Positions 1-12,625 of a stretch of 64,000 nt of DNA are shown here, one piece after another. A program made the position numbers and the translations under genes. The notes under the pieces are model-generated. The model searched no databases and was not told the origin of the DNA. It saw only the letters and a program-made list of their open reading frames with translations. Each line of letters starts with the position of its first letter. Position 1 is the stretch's first letter. The stretch covers positions 2,795,702-2,859,701 of the forward strand of contig JAJEKV010000084.1 in NCBI GenBank assembly GCA_021234155.1. Direction: 5' to 3'. Origin of the DNA: Isoetes taiwanensis. Lineage: Eukaryota > Streptophyta > Lycopodiopsida > Isoetales > Isoetaceae.

Positions 1-170
1 CTATCTATTTTACATTCAAAAGTTAAAGGTTGAGAGATATAGTGCAATAGCCTTTTGTTGCATCATCATGTTTTTTACAGTGCAATGTTATGCAGGACAC
101 AATGCATGATATGCAAGATACACAATGAAAAAATGTGCAGCGGACCTTGCTAAATGGATATGACAGAAGC

Positions 171-298
171 ATTTAAAGTAGTAATTATATCTGACCTACA
201 CTCGGGCAAAGAAAAAGGGCAAAGAGAAGGGACTATTTAAAGTAGTAATTATATCTGACCTACACTCGGGCAAAGAAAAAGGGCAAAGAGAAGGGACT
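171..298. repeat. 64 bp tandem duplication, copy A only
   Basis: A 64 bp unit beginning ATTTAAAGTAG and ending AAGGGACT occurs at 171-234 and again at 235-298. Copy B has a single unit near 16,741, so this is a copy-specific tandem gain or loss. Confidence 0.95.
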
Positions 299-2376
299 GA
301 AACTGATTATTATGATTATTATTTGTGATCTGGAGATCAAATAAATTTCAAAGTTTGTTAGCATTCTAAGCTTCAAAGTACGGCAGTTGTTTCAAAGAGG
401 TCTACGGGTTAGTCTGTCTACTATACTATTGCTCTGACTATTGCACTGACTGAGATAATGTACCAATTGAATTTTTGTAGCAAACAAACTTATGTAAAAC
501 GAACTACATAATTACCTCCAACTTTTAGGAATTGAATCTCCTCTTATAGATCTATATCAAGATCACATACATTGGAAGGTTTATGCACTCTTTCTCTTAT
601 TCCTTTCCACAATTTCACCATAAGATATAGGTTCATATAAATTTGATGTTCTTACATCCTTTCTTTTCACGTTCTTCCATATGTAACATTCCACTATTCA
701 TGATATCCTGTATTCTGCATTCTTCTTCTGCAGCTATAACCACTTACGGTACTTACAATTTGTAAATTATAGCCTTGCTCAGTTCTCCTGATGTTTGATA
801 ATCATTTACTGAACTGTTTGGTTCCCATAATTCAGTGGAACCACCTTTTGTAATTTTCCCATCATATCATCTGTCATGCATTTTCAATACCGTGGGCAGA
901 ACCATTGCATTTGTGTGGAGATATAAAAGACATAGACTTATCGTCCAGGATTCTATGCATCTTTCAAAATAGCTTTGCAATTCAAAGTAAAAGCATATTC
1001 TGTCCCTTGCAATGGGGAGCCCATGGTATGACCATTCCTAATTGCCTTTCAATCCTCTGCTTCAACTTTCCTAGGTACGAATCTGGAACATCTTTTACAA
1101 AATCAAGTCTCCAAACACATAAAATGACAGATTAATAGATTCTAAGTAAAAAAAATGCAAGCTGATGCTTGATAGCTAGAGGGCATGGTCCATGCCTGCA
1201 TTTTTGGGGCTTGAACTGCTCTAGTGTTGCAGAAAGAGTAAGCAGTACTAAACCATGAAAAACAGAGCACTATATATTCAGAGACATTTATATTCAGAGA
1301 AACAGAGCATTTCTATACAGGATAGATTATATGCAAAAACAGAGCATCCATCTTCACATTTTAGTTCGTTCCACTTTTCTGCTGCATCTATTCTTCGAAC
1401 TGAAACATCCTTACCTTTACATACACCTCTACCTCTATCGACACCAGAATAGTCTTGTAATGCCTCCAATATGCATCTGTTATGAACGCCCCCAAAAATG
1501 GTTAGTTCTTCAGTCAACTAAAATTCCAAAATACCCTATTGTATCACTGACCTCATTTCTGCAAGCGGATGATTAAAACAAAGTTGTAAGAGTCTAGGCA
1601 GAGATCTAAGTACCGTAGCAATCTGTTAAATCTCAGCGAGAAAAAGCAGCTCAGGTCCTAACCAGAGAACATGAGCTTGGGCTCCCTGAATATGCCATCC
1701 GATTTGAAGTCTGTGAAAGGGATGCAAAGTAGCGTTGTGGAGCACAGTAAAAGAGATGTCGTAGGGCTACAAAGGATGACAACATACCCTGTTACTTGTT
1801 GCTCAGCAGAGTGCTTCTTCATGTTCTGCAACTTCTTTAAAGAATTATCTGTTTAGAAGTAGGTCAACAACATCAAACAATATCACACAGCTTTTTATTG
1901 CTGGAACTAAGCAATCAGGCCTGGCATATAATAAAAAAATCATGAAAATCATGTTTGTACCTGAATGGACCAGCCCTTTTGAGCATCTAGACTGCACTAA
2001 AACTCCATAAGAGATCATAAGCCATCGATTTGTCACAGAATATCTTCATAAACTGAAGGCAGTATCCTTGCACATCGCAGCTTGCACCAAAGCAAATCTT
2101 TGTATCGGCTCACCATCATTTGTTTGTAAACACTGCCGTGATCACATCCGCAGGCAGCAAATCCACTGCCTTGAATGACAATATAGCCGATCTCTTCTAC
2201 ACGGCCTAGCTGCTGGCAAAATTTGACACCCCCGACATTGACACGACATTTTCTTTGCCGAATCTTCTGCATATGTAAACCAGGTACTTTAAAGATGTCC
2301 GTTGTTTTTTTTTTTTTTTTTTTTTTGGATTGTAAGTTTCTGAAAAATAGTCTATGAATGATAAGAATTTGAAACT
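299..2376. other. Upstream flank of the protease gene, no gene seen
   Basis: AT-rich sequence with only short open frames and no recognisable protein. A long T tract lies near 2,307-2,327. At 2,386-2,391 the sequence TTTTGCAG looks like a 3' splice site, so an upstream non-coding exon and an intron in the 5' leader are possible. Copy B (16,830-18,896) differs mainly at CAG/CTG sites. Confidence 0.5.
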
Positions 2377-2409
2377 ATGTCAATTTTGCAGGAACTCAAG
2401 TCTCACACC

Positions 2410-3654
2410 ATGACGCTTTCCCAAGTATTTTCTCTCGTCACATTTTATCTTATTGCACACCTATGTTTTATTACATTTCCTACTATTTCTTCCTCATCCT
2501 CATTAGTATTGCCCTTATTTGCGATCAATCATTACCTGAACATTTCATCTTTAAATTCAAGCTTATTGATGAATGCAACTATTCTAAGCCAGTTCCCATT
2601 TACTTATACTCATGTTGTTGAAGTTGGAGTAGGAACTCCTATTACTCCTCTGAGACTCATTCTTGATACGGGGACTCAAGTTACATGGGTGGCAAGTAAT
2701 GATTTATGTAAGAATAAAAGATGCACAGGATTTGAAAAGGAGTCTTCAATCACAGCATTTTCACTATATTGTAAGTCAAGTTATTGTAAGTTATTGAAGG
2801 ATTCTCGTGGTCCATATGCATCACTCTGCAGAAATGATGGTATATGTGAGGAGAAAGTGAAGTATGTAGATGGTGTCAGTGTCACAATAGAGTTGATAAA
2901 TGAGAGACTGAAATTTACTGAAGTTTCAGCAAGTGTTATTTTTGGTTATGGAATTGATGGCAATGGAAGAGGTGATGCGGATGGAGTATTAGGAATGGGA
3001 CAAGGTAGATTATCGGTGATGGAACAGTTCTATTTCACTTCGTATTCATATTGCCTTCCTCCATTAAAATTAAGATCAAGCTCTACACTGATCTTTGAAG
3101 ATCCTAGTTTTCCAAATGAGTACAAAACTATGGTTTTTTCTACTGTTGATTTTCTTCCACATTTTTACTACTTGCCTATTACTGGTATCAGTGTTGCTGG
3201 TGTTATATTGCCAATGTCAAAAGAAGACATGTTGGTGAAAAGAGATGGAAGTGGTGGTTTTATTCTCGACACTGGTGCTGCTGTTACCCAGTTAGTTCCA
3301 TCTATCTATAAAAAGTTCACTGCATTATTTGAGAAGCACATATCTTCTTCTATTCCTACAAAAATCTTTTTTGAGCAGGATTTCCATTGCTATGATGTTC
3401 CATATGACTATGAATATGAGGCACATTTTCCAGAGGTTGCTATTCACTTTCAGAGTGGGATCAAACTGAAACTTCCGATGGATAACGTATTGGTAGAGGA
3501 TCCGTATTTTGAACCATATACTTGCTTAGCTTTTCTGCCATCAACTAGTAAACGTAATATATTTGGCAGCTATCAACAGCAAACGTTTAGGTTTGCACTT
3601 GATTTGGATAGACATATTTTTGGAGTGAAGTTAACTCCAGAGTGTAACTTGTAA
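2410..3654 (+). CDS. Nepenthesin-type aspartic protease (family A1), copy A
   Basis: Secreted or vacuolar pepsin-fold endopeptidase of the plant nepenthesin/CND41-like group. The frame opens at an in-frame ATG at 2,377, but TTTTGCAG at 2,386-2,391 resembles a splice acceptor. I therefore prefer the ATG at 2,410, which gives about 414 residues starting with a hydrophobic signal-like segment. Counting from 2,377, the first catalytic motif is LILDTGTQVTWV (Asp97) and the second FILDTGAAVTQL (Asp298). A Cys-rich stretch between them (C..KRC, YC..SYC, LC...GIC) matches the nepenthesin-specific insertion. The end, IFGSYQQQTFRFALDLD, is the usual family C-terminus. Length is normal, there are no internal stops, and the body is intronless. 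Substrate is unknown. A second copy lies at 18,930-20,172. Confidence 0.9.
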   Translation: MTLSQVFSLVTFYLIAHLCFITFPTISSSSSLVLPLFAINHYLNISSLNSSLLMNATILSQFPFTYTHVVEVGVGTPITPLRLILDTGTQVTWVASNDLCKNKRCTGFEKESSITAFSLYCKSSYCKLLKDSRGPYASLCRNDGICEEKVKYVDGVSVTIELINERLKFTEVSASVIFGYGIDGNGRGDADGVLGMGQGRLSVMEQFYFTSYSYCLPPLKLRSSSTLIFEDPSFPNEYKTMVFSTVDFLPHFYYLPITGISVAGVILPMSKEDMLVKRDGSGGFILDTGAAVTQLVPSIYKKFTALFEKHISSSIPTKIFFEQDFHCYDVPYDYEYEAHFPEVAIHFQSGIKLKLPMDNVLVEDPYFEPYTCLAFLPSTSKRNIFGSYQQQTFRFALDLDRHIFGVKLTPECNL

Positions 3655-5199
3655 TAAGATATTATTTATGATTTTTTGAAACATATTATATTTGATAGTT
3701 TAATGAGATTCTTATGTCATGATATATATGGTCGGCATGTTTTGTTACTTGAAAGATGTTTCTGGGATGACCTTGCTGAGGCTTCGCAAGAAATATTGTC
3801 TCTTTCTATTTGGGCAAGTGAATTTATTTATATTTACTCCATGTACAATTTTCAATTACATTCTGGGCTGTTGAGGTAAGGATTTCATTTTGCATGATTC
3901 ATGTCAGATTTAGGATATCTTAAATGATAAAAACCTCTATGCTATTATTTCAATCCGGTGCTCGGGACAAGCTTTTAGAATGTAAACTTTCAGAATTATG
4001 GTAGCGTAGTCTTATCGTCTATAGAAGAACCACGATTAAGTGTCTTAAGGGCCTCTGTTAGTTTAGCTAATCTTTCTCTTTCACGCTTTCCTTAACTTAG
4101 GGCTCTGTTTTATACATGCATGTCCATTTGATTCTATATTTGTGTAAGAATAAAGATTAGACCTTAGATGCAGTATATAAACTTGAACTTACGTAATGGA
4201 CAGTACCACGAAGATTAAGAAAGTTCGTCTATACTGCAACCTAGAATCTACAAATATTTCCCATGGTTAACCAAGTCGTGCATGGTTCATGCTTAAGAAT
4301 GTCATTGCAGCGACTCAATAGTTCTTTGAAAATCCTCCACACTCACGTGCATGAATTCATAAATCACATTGCGTACCGAGTAGCACAGTTGATGTAAACT
4401 ACCTAGTTCAAAATTACTGCAAAATTAATTAAATTAAGGCACAGTTGTGAACCAATTGGAGGAGCTAATACATTTAGATTCTACAACTGTTCTTCTGTTA
4501 GTCCAGGACTTTCCATTCTTTGAATTAGCATGTTACACTTGTAGATTATAATAAACAACATGGATTAGTGTTGCGTTATAGTCTCAGGAACATGGACTGG
4601 CATTAGGCCATGCTCTTCACAATAAATTTACACACTTGAAATGGGCACCAATCCACAAGAAGTATCCAAGCTTGAAGGCAATCCGGGTCCCTGCAAAACG
4701 AAGTCATGCAAAAAAATCAAAATGCTTTGCAACTCCAAGAACATGAAAATAAGAACATAAATATCAGGAGTTGACATATTAAATTAGATGTCAATTCTGG
4801 GACATCATATGTCTAGTATTCAAAATTGATAGATAGTGCACTGGAATCCTCATTACTATCAATAAGTTCTTTGTAGATGCATGTTTCAGTAACCTCTTCA
4901 ATCTTGCTGGCTTCTTCCCTAATTTCTAAAAGCGTGCACAACACGGTTTCAGTCTTTGTAGTGCTACGCTACTGAGCAGGGGTCTAAATCTGACCAGATA
5001 TGAATGACACTACTCCACATGCTTGACTGCTTTTTGTCTACCTTGTGTGATGTTGTTTCAGCAAAATGATTTTGCATGCAGGAACATTAATTGCATATGG
5101 AGAACAGGATGAAGTGCGATATATTTGCCCTGACACAAATTACAGTTGCAGTACCTAGTGACCAATTCTCATGTATTTCAGTTGGTTGAAGCATACAAG
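3655..5199. other. Intergenic, no gene seen
   Basis: The protease 3' flank contains AATAAG-like sequence just after the stop. Short open frames such as 3,676-3,879 have no family resemblance. This block is almost identical in copy B (20,173-21,714). Confidence 0.5.
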
Positions 5200-5602
5200 C
5201 TGCAGAAAGACCTGCATCTGCATTAGCAGATGTGAATCCGTTGGACACAAGGGAACCTGCAAACATGTCACCTATATCTTTGCAAGGTCTGTGGTGGGGA
5301 TGAAGTGGAGGATGAAGAACACTTTGTACTGAAGTACCCCGCATATCAAACCCTGAAACATAAGAACAATATACCCCAGGGGATCTCACTACGTGCCTTT
5401 TTTATGCTAACACTTAAATATATGTGACTATTTGAAAGATAGCTGGAAAGTGAGGGAGTTAGCTATTAAGAACTACAAACAACTGTTAGAAATATATGAA
5501 GATGAAGAGAGAGAGAACAATGATGCTCTAATGGAGAGCTCATTGGATCAGATAGATAATGTACAAGTAACTTGGAGAAGATACATGACTGTAGACATCT
5601 AA
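5200..5602 (+). pseudogene. LINE-type reverse transcriptase C-terminal relic, copy A
   Basis: The plus strand from about 5,230 encodes CKVCGGDEVEDEEHF followed by YPAY, which resembles the Cys/His zinc-binding segment after the RT domain of many non-LTR retrotransposons (CxxC...EDEEHFLL..CP.Y). The usual last Cys reads Tyr here. A stop near 5,428 breaks the frame, but another frame stays open from 5,423 to the TAA at 5,600-5,602. It encodes an acidic tail rich in E, D and K that looks like the continuation after a frameshift. No RT core is visible upstream, so this is a short old fragment. Copy B is at 21,715-22,117. Confidence 0.55.
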
Positions 5603-6409
5603 GGTAAGAAGAGCTTTTAGTTACTGGACCTTGTGTGTCAGATTATATGAGAATGCCAAACCATGCTCCAATTTGAAGTTAGACGCCAACATACAACAAC
5701 TCCACAACTCCAGGAATAGTTGCTGCAAGCAACGGAATCCAAATGAATAAAATCTAGTTGCTGGTACAGCTATAAAAATGTGAAATAACGAAATATCATC
5801 TCTCTACTGTATTATTAAAATTTTTCATGTATTGACAGATTAATAATATCCCCTTGTTTTTGAGGAGGACTTCAACCGAAATAATAAACTGAATAAATGC
5901 TTCCAGCAATAGACATATCATTAGCACTGCCCAAAACAGGAATATGTACCAAAGGGCTGTAGTAAGGCTTATTCAGCATGAATACAAGCTTTTCCACAAA
6001 GTTCATTTGGTTGCAGAGCCAGCAATTTTAACATCAGCTATCTTACGCCTAAATTACAGTGAGCTAAAAATTGGATCGCATATTGATGCCATTAAAGACT
6101 CTGCAAAATTGACACTTATCGTTGCAAAAATAGAAATTCAACATCCTCAGAACATGCAATCATGCTAAAAGTTCCTACAAGAGGGAGCTTGAAACAATAA
6201 TGACCAGCATACAAACTTGCAAATAATGCTATCAGTTATGCATAATGACATGTCTTAGCTAATTTGCAAAGCAAGTCTGTGTTCCAGCATTCCTCCCACA
6301 CATCACCTTTGCTTAGTGAATTAAATTGACATCTAAGCCAATCGCATGCTAGATCTGATTCACCTCATATTCATTTCTAATTTCATATCTACCTATATAC
6401 CAGCAGCGA
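5603..6409. other. Intergenic, no gene seen
   Basis: AT-rich sequence. A 74-codon open frame at 5,944-6,168 is conserved in copy B, but so is all the surrounding sequence. It has no recognisable family and I do not call it a gene. Confidence 0.4.
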
Positions 6410-7110
6410 TGTCTTCAATAGTCTCCCGCCAAGATAATTCTCTCGCATTGTCCTTGACAACTATTTTTATAGTGAAATTTCGTGGTGCAGCAATAAGCTG
6501 CTTCTTGATTGGCTATGCATCTATCTGCAAGCTCTACGGCAAACTCAAGGTTCATATTCTTCTCATAATACTTGTCCATGAGAGACAAGCTCCTGCCAGA
6601 AATAACAGAAGCAGTATGTTGCAATTCTGACTAGAAATTTACATTGCCAAAGTGGTTATAAATCAAGATGCTTACCATAGCCCATAGCTCCATTATCAAC
6701 CTTGTGGAATGTTGCACGTGTAGTCAATATAGTATGGCTCTTTATCCTTTTCGAACCCAGCAATCATCATATTTACGAATAAGGATTCTACAAGATGCAA
6801 GAAGATATTTAGATAAATACACCATCTCAACAACTATTGCTCTCATCTGGTAGAGTTTTCTGCAGCTGAGGTTGACAATGGCGCACCAGTCCGAACCCTA
6901 TACAAAGCAATATTCTTTTGGATAAGTCCAAAAACTGGACTTTACATACAACGATTCAAGACTCTATAACGTGCTCATTCTCGGACAAACAAACAACAAC
7001 AGGAACAAAAGAAAGGGATAAAGAAAGAAGGTAACCTGTCCCCATTTTTTCCAGTCGCAGCGAAAAGCTTGTGTGAGCAAGAATAAGGATCTTATTTTTC
7101 GAAATTGTGC
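6410..7110 (-). other. Possible multi-exon gene of unknown product, copy A
   Basis: On the minus strand there are coding-like islands bounded by good splice signals. A short ATG-containing exon could end at a GGGGACAG|GTTACC donor (about 7,036). An island runs from a TTTGTATAG acceptor (about 6,898) to an ATG|GTAAGC donor (about 6,676). Another starts after TTTCTGGCAG (about 6,592) and encodes MDKYYEKNMNLEFAVELADR. No single frame joins all islands without a stop, and I do not recognise the protein. The block is nearly identical in copy B, but a 10-11 bp difference falls exactly at the last acceptor. It could be a real small gene, a gene relic or chance; confidence is low. Confidence 0.25.
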
Positions 7111-8649
7111 CGCAACAGCATATTTTTAATCAAAACATTGTTCCGGAAATTATCTGGTGGGTTTCTGAGAAAAAGACGATAGATCGATAGGCATGCCCGT
7201 TACAAAATCGATTAACGCAGGTAAAGCTAATCGTGGACCAGGTCAAGAGTGGACGGAGGAAAAAAAAGACAATAGTCGAACCTCCCTTCCCAAAAAATCA
7301 TGCACGAATTACCTGCAAATAGGCATATTTGCGCTATATTCTATAGAATCTCCATCCCCCACACCAAACAAGGAATTTGGTGTGCTTTTTATGCTAAGAT
7401 TTTTCATTGCCTAACCACAGAAGGAACTCTTTAATTTCTAGCTTGTTCACGTGTAAAACCACCCAGGCCACGTAATTTCTATATATGTCATTGAATGTTT
7501 CTAATTTTCGATCAACATCCAAACAAAAGTAAACATAAACTAGCAAAAAAGCACGCCAGAAGCTTTGTAAGGAAAGGAAAAGGTGAGAGTTGTTTTCTAG
7601 ATTTTATTTAGAGATAGGCATTCATCTATGGTCATGTGAAGTATAGAAGCTTCATAGGTGCTGATATATTATAATGCAGCATCTTTTTTGTCATATTGTA
7701 ATTGTCATGAAACTACAACAATGTAACTGGTCCTATAAAACTACCTGCAAGATCATAGAGTAATGGGATGTGATGTGGGGGCTTTGGAACTGTGGCAACT
7801 CTAAGACAGTACAAGAAAGTTGCATCCATTTCTAGAATGCCTTAGATTAGCTGAATGAACTGACTGCATGCAACCATGATGGTATTGTGTATTCAGTGCA
7901 GGACATCTGTAGGTATCATGCACTTGAACCTACTGTTCAATGTGGATAGATCAATTAGGACATGTACAACGTCAAGTACCCCCACTGCCCCTCTTCCATC
8001 CCAAATTTTGGCTCTAACCTCAAGTAGCAAGTTTGCAAACAAGGGCAAAGAGGCTTCTACTAGAGATTAGAATATATTGCATTTTTGGTAAATGCCAAGA
8101 CTAGTGCACACAAAACATTACATTGTATCGATGGTGGATTAATTGGTAAAGTGTTTTGAATGGTTTTACATGTTGACTCTTTAGACATCCTCGTAGCTTT
8201 GCAAGGCCAAGTTATTAGGTATTTAAGCTTTAGTATCATTCACTAGGCTTAGGTTTCATAAGGCCAAATTTGCCTTTTAGGCTTAGGGGTTGAATTGGTG
8301 TCATTCAAAGATGAATAGGCAAAAGTAGAATATTACATATCTATCAGCTTAGGAGTGCAATGCTTAAGAAAAGGAAAGTAAGAATATTAGACATTTTCCA
8401 CATGGGCTTCACATGCGTATTCTCCACAAGGAGGCCACTGCAAAGAACTCCATCTTCTCGGCAGTATTATGCTGTGGTTTTACATTACTATTTTGCTTGA
8501 TAGCCACGAAAGCATTTGACTGTGTCCATTTCTGTTTTAAACCTGACAACATGCTACGAAAATCGGGTGAGGATTATTTTAGACGTTCAAAAATGCATAA
8601 ATCTCATGGTATGATATTTCCATAATATCAGTGACATAAATAATAGCAA
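7111..8649. other. Intergenic, no gene seen
   Basis: No recognisable coding region. From about 7,680 onward copies A and B begin to differ repeatedly at CAG/CTG sites, in contrast to the near-identical block before it. Confidence 0.45.
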
Positions 8650-9350
8650 GACGTGTGTTTTGTTTATATGTTTGTATTGCATTGTGTGCATGATGTTTTC
8701 CCTCCAATTTGGCACATGCCTTTGCGACCTACATCTCTTATGGTCAAGAGTGGCACCATTGTGTGTATTGGCATGGAATCTGGCGAGCCTATGGATTGAG
8801 GGGCTAGGGAGATGTTAATTACCTAGTGATGGGCCATCTCGTTTAAATGTCATATCTAGAATGGCCATGGGGACTATGTTACCACTTGGTCTGATGCCAC
8901 AATAGCGACTGCTTAAAATAAGAGCTATTAGGAATGACCAATTTAGGCATGAACTGCTTGGCATCCATAATGCAGGACTTATCATTCATATCCTAGGTGC
9001 AAATTTGTGATGATTTGATGATAATAAACATTTGATGATTCAGTGCGACGTGTGTTTTGTTTATATGTTTGTATTGCATTGTGTGCATGATGTTTGCCCT
9101 CGCCTTTGAGACCTACATCTCTTGTGGTCAAGAGTGGCACCATTGTGTCTATTGGCATGGAATCAGGCGAGCCTATGGATTGAGGGGCTAGGAAGATGCT
9201 AATTACCTAGTGATGGGCCATCTCATTTACATGTCATATCTAGAATTGCCATGGGGACTATGTTACCACTTGGTCTGATGCCACAATAGCGACTGCTTAA
9301 AATAAGAGCTACTAGGAATGATCAATTTAGGCATGAACTGCTTGGCATCC
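8650..9350. repeat. Nested ~310 bp direct duplication, copy A
   Basis: A unit starting GACGTGTGTTTTGTTTATATG and ending CTGCTTGGCATCC lies at 8,650-8,966 and 9,047-9,350, separated by about 80 bp. The two units differ by a few substitutions and small indels. Both recur in copy B (25,177-25,495 and 25,576-25,879), so this local duplication predates the large segmental duplication. Confidence 0.9.
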
Positions 9351-9538
9351 AAATACATAGAGATTGGAGAATTGTATTCATGAGAAGAATTGTGTCATTT
9401 GGATTCTTAGACATATAACTCTAGTTAACAAAATTAATTGTGGTTTGAAGCAAAAACACCATTTTCAGAGATAATAACCAATTTCCAAGAATTCAGGTGG
9501 CCGAAATTTCACTTGCACCCGAAATTTCACTTGGCCTT

Positions 9539-9799
9539 GACTACGCAGAACCCATCAATATGCTTAGATTCATGGAAACAAGATGATGCAAACAAAATGA
9601 CGAAAAACAGGACTTAATAATAGTTTAATGGTTGAGAGGAATTGGTAGGTGATTAGAAAGTTTGATGAGACTACGCAGAACCCATCAGTATGCTTAGATT
9701 CATGGAAACAAGATGATGCAAACAAAATGACGAAAAACAGGACTTAGTAATAGTTTAATGGTTGAGAAGAATTGATAGGCAATTAGAAAGTTTGATGAA
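9539..9799. repeat. 130 bp tandem duplication, copy A
   Basis: Two adjacent units start GACTACGCAGAACCCATCA, at 9,539-9,668 and 9,669-9,799, and differ at a handful of bases. The pair is also present in copy B (about 26,077-26,338). Confidence 0.9.
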
Positions 9800-12059
9800 A
9801 ATGTTCCACTAAAATAGAAGTAAATTTTAATTGGTACACGTAAATAAATAAAGAATTCCGTTCCCATATATAATTCCTCAATAAAGAGAAACGTCCATAA
9901 GAATCTGGATTGAGCATGTCCAGGGAGGGAGGGTTCCATTAGATACCACTAAATATGTTTTTTATGCCTTCTAAATTCATTCTTTCTTTTGCATGAAATG
10001 TGAAGTGGCTTTGAACATTACATGCACACAAATCCAAGAGTACATGGCTATTTTATACTTCCACACTCTTGAACATGGAATAGGCTTATAATGGCCTCAA
10101 AACAAGTACTTACATATACTGCATGATTTCAGAAGATCGCATGCACATAGATAGAACTGTAGTTTGTGTTCTGATAGGGGAATTCTTGAACTCTCACAAT
10201 GTTGAAATTATGAATTTCCATACCCTGCTTAGAATCTTTCCTCACATTTTGGTTTTCTTTGCTTTTGAATATAATACTTTTATATATCTCTAGGTGTGAA
10301 ATCACCAAAATCTTAATCAAGCAATCAAGCTGACTCTATATCGTAAGGTGTCTTTCTAGATAACTACTGGAACCATCCAATTTCCATTAGAAGCAAGTGT
10401 GCCCTTTATGAACACAAAAATGTAAACTTTGCTGCTCAAACTTCACTTATGTGATTTCCTTTGTAGGACATCCTTCGCCTTCCATTTTCAACTCTGTCCC
10501 ATACAATGGACCAGGACGAGCAAGAGTTGTTGGTATTTTCTGTCTGAGCATAAGAAGGCCTTTTGCACAGACATCTATTTATAAAATAATGGGTATAATT
10601 GATTATGGCAGTTCATCATGTTAATTGCGTGAACTATAAACTAAATGATCCATCATTGGACTTAGACGCACACATAGTAACTTACTAACCAGTCTGGTTG
10701 AAGGAGTAGTTCTTCATGTAAAGATGATTATCTTATCCTCTCGTTCTTTGCAATTAATTACCTTCTTTCCCTGATAGGATCTGGGTGAAAGCATGTTGTA
10801 GTGGAACAAAAACGTGCATTTTAGCACCACATTTTTGGGTGCTAAGTGTGGTGGGAACTACCGAATTTGTAGTGGGAGAGGCAGTTATTTTTTCAAAAAT
10901 ACACATGATTACTTATTCAAAATTTTGTCCTTTCAGTCTTATTCAGGCTTATTCAGCAATGTACACGGTCATTTTTCCCTCAAAAACTCTGATCACGCTC
11001 CCTTAATCCGGCAAGACCATTTCTGATTCTGAATTTTCATTTTCCCTCAAAAACTTCGATCAGCTCCCTTAATCGGCAAGACCATTTTACGATTTACGGC
11101 AAGAAGATCGATCATACCGGACGAATGCCCAAGGGATGGCTCACGATCATTACCGGACTAGGAAAATCCCCAGGTGGGATACACCTACAATTCTGTTGTT
11201 TAGAATATTGTTTTGTTTCAAATGCGGGTTGAAGTAAGAAAAGCATTACAAAAATCCACACAAGAAGAAACTATGGCGAGTGCGTTTGGGAAAAATGAGA
11301 TCATAGAAAGTATTAGGAAAATCCACTTTTTAAAGCATCCAATAAGAGAAGGTGGGTTGCATTCCTAGATTGGGGGATGCCCATGATTAACTTTTGATCG
11401 AACTCGATTAAAACTTTTTTAGAATATTGTTTTGTTTCATCATGCGGGTTAAAGAATGAAATAAGCAAAAAGCAAGGAAGGTATAATGAATATATGTGCC
11501 ATATATTTACAAAAATCATCTAATGATAACATTTTGAAGTGGTGTTATGGGGGGAGGCAGTTGTTGGTCTTGCCCACGGTTAATATAGCCATTCCATTGG
11601 AGGATGCGTATGGGGATGAAACCTTCACAAAAAAAGGAAAAGAAATAAACTGGTTGAGTTTCTAGCAGTTAAGGTTAAAAAAAGTCGAAGCCTCTCCGTC
11701 CCAAACGTAAGAGGAAGAATGCAAGCATTTCAAATAGTGAAAAAGCGAGCAACATGCCACAGATGATGCTTCCTCTCTTGAAATGACTAGGCCACAATTC
11801 AAGCCTCCTCAATTTGTAAGAAGAATCTCGGGAAAATCACTGAAAAAATAGGTACTTTTCAACCCTCTTCTTACGGAACCACCATATGATGCAATTTAAT
11901 ATTGGAACTATTATTTTCCAAGAAGGTCTAGTCAAGCTTGAACAACGTACAACCACTTACTTCTTCATTTGGGTGTGTTGTAAGTTATGTGTGTAGGAAA
12001 TTTGTCTTCGCTAGTTTCGAGTTGTGGTGGATAATTTCAGTTCCACGATGGTATGTAGC
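9800..12059. other. Non-coding stretch with a short internal tandem repeat
   Basis: No gene is recognisable. At 10,973-11,100 a roughly 65 bp unit containing CCCTCAAAAACT and GGCAAGACCATTT is repeated twice. From about 11,000 to 12,000 the alignment with copy B (27,540-28,670) is poor, with blocks missing, displaced or scrambled. This stretch is either rapidly rearranging or badly resolved in the assembly. Confidence 0.5.
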
Positions 12060-12625
12060 TCCAAATGTGTTCTGGAGACGGTCATATAGTGCCAATTATA
12101 TGTTAATAATGTAGTTTGTAGCATATGTAGTGTCACATATAGTACCAAACATGGTACCTTTTACGAATAGTGAATTGGCTTCCATATGTTTCTATACTTA
12201 GTGTCATATGTGATGTTAGATATGGTGATACTTGTAAATGGTGGATTATGCGCCATATGTGGTGCCAACTTGCTGCGCTAAATATTGCACCAGCTATCCG
12301 CCACATATGGGGTGGTGGATGCTGCGGGATGTGGTGCCTTCGTGCATTGTGGTGCCACATGTGGTGTCTAATGTGGCACCACTATGGATCCACATTTTGC
12401 ACCACATGTGGTGTCTTTGGCGCCATTTGTGGTGCGAAGTAATGGATTGCCATATGTGGTGCCTTGGGTGCATTGTGGTGCCATATGTGGTGTGGCATGT
12501 GGCACCAGTTTGGTGCCACATGCCACACCACATGTGGTGAATATGACGCCATTTGTGGTGCAAAGTTTGTCATGATGGAATTTGTGGTGTGTAAAGTGGT
12601 GCATGTTGTGTCATGTGGTACTAAC
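12060..12625. repeat. Degenerate palindromic minisatellite (CCACATGTGGTG motif), copy A
   Basis: Dense irregular repetition of the self-complementary core CCACATGTGG and the variant GCCATATGTGGTGCC, flanked by GGTGCC/GGCACC, at roughly 20-40 bp spacing. Every strand and frame reads as runs of His, Trp, Met and Cys, which explains several overlapping spurious open frames here. Copy B has the same array at 28,680-29,215. Confidence 0.85.
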
